Source of the DNA: an uncultured Bacteroidia bacterium
Lineage (GTDB): Bacteria > Bacteroidota > Bacteroidia > Bacteroidales > UBA932
DNA length: 64,000 bases
NCBI GenBank assembly: GCA_902780175.1
Contig: CACZEU010000004.1
Coordinates: forward strand, 1-64,000
Reading direction: 5' to 3'
A program made the position numbers and the translations under genes. The notes beneath the pieces are model-generated. The model was not told the DNA's origin. It made no database searches and was given only the letters and a program-made list of their open reading frames with translations. Within the stretch, counting starts at the first letter, position 1, and every line of letters begins with the position of its first letter. Shown here in pieces: positions 60,322-64,000 of the stretch.

Positions 60322-61671
60322 TTACTTGGTAAGGAGGACGGTGGCGCGGTTCTTCTCAGCGATCTTGGAGATGCGCTCGGTGTCGCCGAACCAGTAGGTC
60401 TCGATGCGCTCGGCAGGAATACCTGCGGCCTGGAGTGCCTCGGAGACGATGTTGGAGCGGTTCTCGGAGAGTACCCAGTTGCCGTCGGTGGTACCGGTCT
60501 CCTTGTCGGCGAAGCCGCAGAGGACAGCCTTGAGCTCAGGGTTCTTCTTGAGTTTCTTGAGGAGGTTGTTGATCTTGTAGCGCTCCTGGTTGCGGATGTC
60601 GTACTTGCCGATGACGTAGTAGACGATATCGTTGGACTTGGCTGCCTTGGCTGCCTCGAGTGCTGCTGCACGGGCGTCCTCGTATGCCTTCTTGGCTGCT
60701 GCCTCGGCCTCTTCCTTGGCCTTCTGGTCTGCGGCGATCTTGTCGGCGAGGTTCTTGCGGGCTGCATCTACTGCATCGTTGAGAGCCTTGGTACCGGCCT
60801 TGATGGCGTCGATGTCCTTGTCGGCGATAGCCTTCTTGAGGGCGTTGATGGCGTCGTTGATGGCGGCGACATCCTCAGGGATGAAGTCGTTCTCTGCGAG
60901 GGCCTTCTGGGCGTTCTCGATAGCCTTCAGAGCCTCTGCGATGGCGTCGTCGAGAGCCTTCTGCTCACGTGCTGCTGCGGCTGCTGCCTGTGCTGCTGCG
61001 GCTGCTGCGGCTGCGCTTGCGGCCTCTGCTGCCCTCTTGGCACCTGCTGCCTGGCCGAAGTTGAACTTGAGGCCTGCGAGGAGGGAGATCTGGTGATCGA
61101 GATAGTCGCCGGTCTTGGAGTTGAACTTGTCGCTGTGGCCGTTCTCGACTGCCTCGATCTCGATGGCGAGGAGGTCGCTCAGGCGGATGTCAACACCTGC
61201 ACCGCCGCGGACGGCAGTATTGAATGTGAAACCGTTCCAGTACTTGTTGTCCTTGGGGAGCTTGGTGAGGTCTGCTCCGTTGTTGAAGTAACCGACTCCA
61301 CCGACACCGAGGAAGACGTACGGGTTGAACAGGCGGGCCTTGTAACCGGCGAAGAGGTTGCAGAGGTCGAGGGTAGCATCCAAAGCTACCTGTCCGTAAT
61401 TGAACTGGAATCCCTCTCCGAGGGTCTCATACCAGCCTTTTCCCTGCCAGCCGGAGATGTCGGCGCGGAGGCCGAATGCGGGGCTGATCTGATAGCCAAG
61501 GTCGATGGCTGCAGAAGGGGAAACAAGTTTGAAGAAATCATTGGTCTCACCGATGGTGTGGGATGCACCGCCCTTGAGTCCGAGGGTAAAGCCGGGATAG
61601 AAAGTGTCCTGTGCAAAAGCACCTGCGGAAAGTGCCAGCGCGGAAGCGATTACTAAGAAAAACTTTTTCAT
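60322..61671 (-). CDS. OmpA-family outer-membrane protein with Ala-rich helical insert
   Basis: 449 residues. A signal peptide (MKKFFLVIASALALSAGAFA), a beta-barrel region (about 22-205), then about 130 residues of Ala/Lys/Glu-rich helix (runs of Ala near 212-235, KALDDAIAEALKAIENAQKAL), then a C-terminal OmpA-like peptidoglycan-binding domain (about 335-449) with GFADKETG and NWVLSENRSNIV. The long Ala-rich helix between the two domains is unusual; it may bridge barrel and wall across the periplasm. A near-match -7 box TAATATTG lies at 61712-61719. Confidence 0.88.
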   Translation of the reverse strand: MKKFFLVIASALALSAGAFAQDTFYPGFTLGLKGGASHTIGETNDFFKLVSPSAAIDLGYQISPAFGLRADISGWQGKGWYETLGEGFQFNYGQVALDATLDLCNLFAGYKARLFNPYVFLGVGGVGYFNNGADLTKLPKDNKYWNGFTFNTAVRGGAGVDIRLSDLLAIEIEAVENGHSDKFNSKTGDYLDHQISLLAGLKFNFGQAAGAKRAAEAASAAAAAAAAQAAAAAAREQKALDDAIAEALKAIENAQKALAENDFIPEDVAAINDAINALKKAIADKDIDAIKAGTKALNDAVDAARKNLADKIAADQKAKEEAEAAAKKAYEDARAAALEAAKAAKSNDIVYYVIGKYDIRNQERYKINNLLKKLKKNPELKAVLCGFADKETGTTDGNWVLSENRSNIVSEALQAAGIPAERIETYWFGDTERISKIAEKNRATVLLTK

Positions 61672-61768
61672 ATCTGAATGTTGATAAATTTGTACTTGCT
61701 GTAATAACGTGCAATATTACACATTTTTCTGCAATAATCCAAAAAAGTGGTTGCCTAATACTGCGGAG

Positions 61769-64000
61769 TTATTTCACGGTTACATTACATGTGGCGGTGA
61801 AATTGCCTTCATTGGTCTTGGCAGTTATGACACAGGTTCCAGCCTTAAGTCCGGCAACATAACCAGAACTGTTCACAGAGGCTATACTTGCATTGGAGGA
61901 AGACCACGTGATGCCATAATTGTTCGCATGGGCAGGCACGACTGCGGCAGTAAGTGTTTCACCATCACCACCCTTGACAAGGGAGAGAGATGTTTTGGAA
62001 ATAGTTACACCGGTGACGGGGACTGTCGAGACGCAGCGTACCGATGCACCGTAACTTCTTCCGGACTGGCTGGTGAATGAGAATCCGGTATCCTTCTGGG
62101 ACAGGGTGTAAGCGCCGGTAGTTCCATAGACGGTTCCGGTCCAGACGCGGAGGTCATTGCCGCCGGTTTCACCAAGGGTGCCGGTGTGCGGCCAGATGAA
62201 GCCCGCGAAGGGGAACCAGATGGTTCCTTCCATGAACACATTGGTATAAGTACCGCCGAAGGTGCTGTTGGTATTAGAACCCACGGCAGTAGGTTTGGGA
62301 CCGGCATTGTAGGCCTTGGCCCACATACCCTTGTCGCCACCGGTAGGAACCATCCATCCGGGAGGGCAGGGATCGTACATGGACTTGGTGAAGCCGCTCC
62401 AGAGATTGTCATTGCGGGACTTCATCCAATCGCCCTTGGTCTTGGAGAGGATAAAATGCATCGGATAATTGATCGAGTACGACAGGGGATCATTCAAACC
62501 GGTATTCTCGGGAGTATCCCAATTCATCAGGCCGGAAACGCGTGAGGCGGCAAAATCATCTACCTGGTTGCCGGGATTGATGACGCCGCGGAAAGGATCC
62601 TTGCGGCCCCACTGATACATAAGGCCGACGGCGTGGATATCACCGGCCGTGGCGCTGGTGGCTCCAAGGTTGCGGTCCATCACGGTAGATCCGTTGTAGT
62701 ATGTATGGGCTACCTGTTCGGGGACGAAACCGGCACACAGCCAGATATGCCAGCTCCACAGAACCGTTCCATTTGATGAGAGTGCCGCTATGACCACATT
62801 TCCGTTCTTCATATCGACAGGAACCTCGAAGGTGATGTTGTTGCCTTCAAGCTGTACATTGCTGATGAGGTTGTCGGGCGCAGTGGCGGTACCGTCGCTC
62901 ATCCAGAGCCAGTTGGCTCCGGCGGGACTGATTGCCTGACTGGAATTGCCCTTGACCGTGCAATTGAAAGAATACTTACCGGGCAGGGCAACGATGTAGC
63001 TGTTGGCCGTGCCGTTGGCGCTCAGGTCGACGACTCCGCCTGCCGCAGGATTGCCGACGGTAACGACACACTTGGCGAATTTGGTGGGGTCTGCAACCGA
63101 GGAAGCAACAACCGTTACGGTTCCGGAGAACCTGGCCGTAACCTTGCCGGAAGAAGTAACCTCTACCACATTGGAATTAGCCGGCTCAAGTGTCCAGTTG
63201 ATGGCCTTGTTGGATGCGTCATCTGGCAGAACCGTTGCATTCAGGGTAAACTCATCACCGATATTCTCAAGATACTTGGTGGTGACATCGAGCGTGACGG
63301 ATGTCACCGGGACGGTTACGGGAAGCTGACCCTGGGGGCTTGTGACATCGTCCCAGATGCAACGGACATTGCAGGCGTTGACGCGGGGCTTGTTTGCACC
63401 GGGATTGGCTTGCCTTGCACCCTTGTTGATACTGAACATGCGGCCGTTATTTCCGTTGACTCCACATGCCCACCAGTCACCATATTGAGTAGCGCCGCCG
63501 ATGTCGCCAAGAGATGAATAGTAAGAAGTTTGAATAGTTCCTCCCATGGATCCGGAGGCCTGGTAGAAGACAGGAGAATCGTCTGCAAGAACACCGGCGA
63601 AATTGAGGCCCTGCCTTTCGATTTCCGCTGAATAATATGTGTTGTTTATGGAAGAACCAAGCGCAGCTGACCAGACAGTGTGAGAAGGGACCTTCCATCC
63701 GGGAGGTGGCTGCGCCATAAATCCAGTCACGATGTGTTTCGGATGTGCCGTACAGGATATAGACATCAGGATGTGCGGTGGCGTACTCAATAGTACCGAC
63801 CCTGACCTCACCAACCATGGCATCACTTGCCAGAGGGTAAGGGATATTACCGGTATCGACGCGCTTATCACTGCCGAAGAAGGGATCTTTGCGTCCCCAC
63901 TGATAAAGCAAGCCATAGGCGCTCTTGTCCTGGGCGGCGTCGGTCTTGGGATAGTTGGCATCGGCTCCAAGGTCTCGGTCCATCATGAAACCGGCGCTTC
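61769..64000 (-). pseudogene. FISUMP/Ig-like surface protein, frameshifted and cut by the window edge
   Basis: The gene runs off the right edge, so its N terminus and signal are missing. From 64000 to about 63715 one frame encodes MDRDLGADANY, LLYQWGRKDPFFG and YGTSETHRDWIYG. From about 63715 to 61769 a second frame takes over with PPPGWKVPS. The block expected between them, normally YDPCPPGWKVP, is spread over both frames, so one extra base or two lost ones disrupt it. Downstream are a BIG2-type Ig-like domain (VTSVTLDVTTKYLENIGDEFTLNATVLP), a second FISUMP domain (MDRNLGATS, YQWGRKDPFRG, YDPCPPGWMVPTGG), and a final BIG2 domain. FISUMP proteins are secreted surface proteins of Bacteroidota. 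A sequencing error is as likely as a true mutation. Confidence 0.75.

Overview
The window comes from a Bacteroidales (Bacteroidota) chromosome, probably a high-GC gut lineage; the genus cannot be told from sequence alone. Support: repeated TAnnTTTG -7 promoter boxes, a BT_3928-type DoxX/MauE protein, a Porin_10 outer-membrane protein, an M13 peptidase lipoprotein, a FISUMP/Ig-like surface protein, a BtuG/BtuB-like pair and an ExbB/ExbD/ExbD cluster.
Region 1 (1-1383): the 5' end of a DUF6922-like gene leaves the left edge. Then come about 1.2 kb with no convincing gene: two hairpin terminators and a promoter followed by a heavily base-paired stretch that looks like a structured RNA or leader.
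Region 2 (1384-17183): a visibly AT-richer accessory island, all on the + strand. It begins with an FtsK/SpoIIIE-type ATPase and three small helical proteins, two with a WXG100-like W-x-D turn. A Sel1/FHA protein, a PP2C phosphatase and three paralogous Ser/Thr kinases follow, each kinase with a different C-terminal half (membrane segments; FGE/C-type-lectin fold; zinc ribbon plus FGE fold). DUF805, bacterial PH and coiled-coil membrane proteins lie between them. I read this as a type VII secretion-like or membrane signalling system run by Thr phosphorylation. It is followed by a reverse transcriptase whose upstream gap is a compact RNA closed by an 11-bp inverted repeat, and by a DUF6734-like glycosyltransferase.
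Boundary (about 17297-17410): an initiator tRNA-Met lacking its 5' acceptor strand, with its own terminator, sits exactly where base composition changes.
Region 3 (17410-64000): GC-rich core genome. It holds LOG, hisS, sppA, BT_3928-type protein, tmk, FtsB-like, nucleotidyltransferase, CPBP protease, an envelope operon (DUF4369, porin, lytic transglycosylase, FtsX-type permease), queA, NUDIX, SRPBCC, RsmF-like, dprA, tatD, asparaginase, exbB/exbD, asnS, udk, TonB-like, S41 protease, dCMP deaminase, acyl-CoA ligase, several lipoproteins, M6 protease, DUF4988, BtuB/BtuG-like, GH36, M13, tRNA-Arg, rpmF, DUF177, typA, an OmpA-family protein and a frameshifted FISUMP gene that runs off the right edge.
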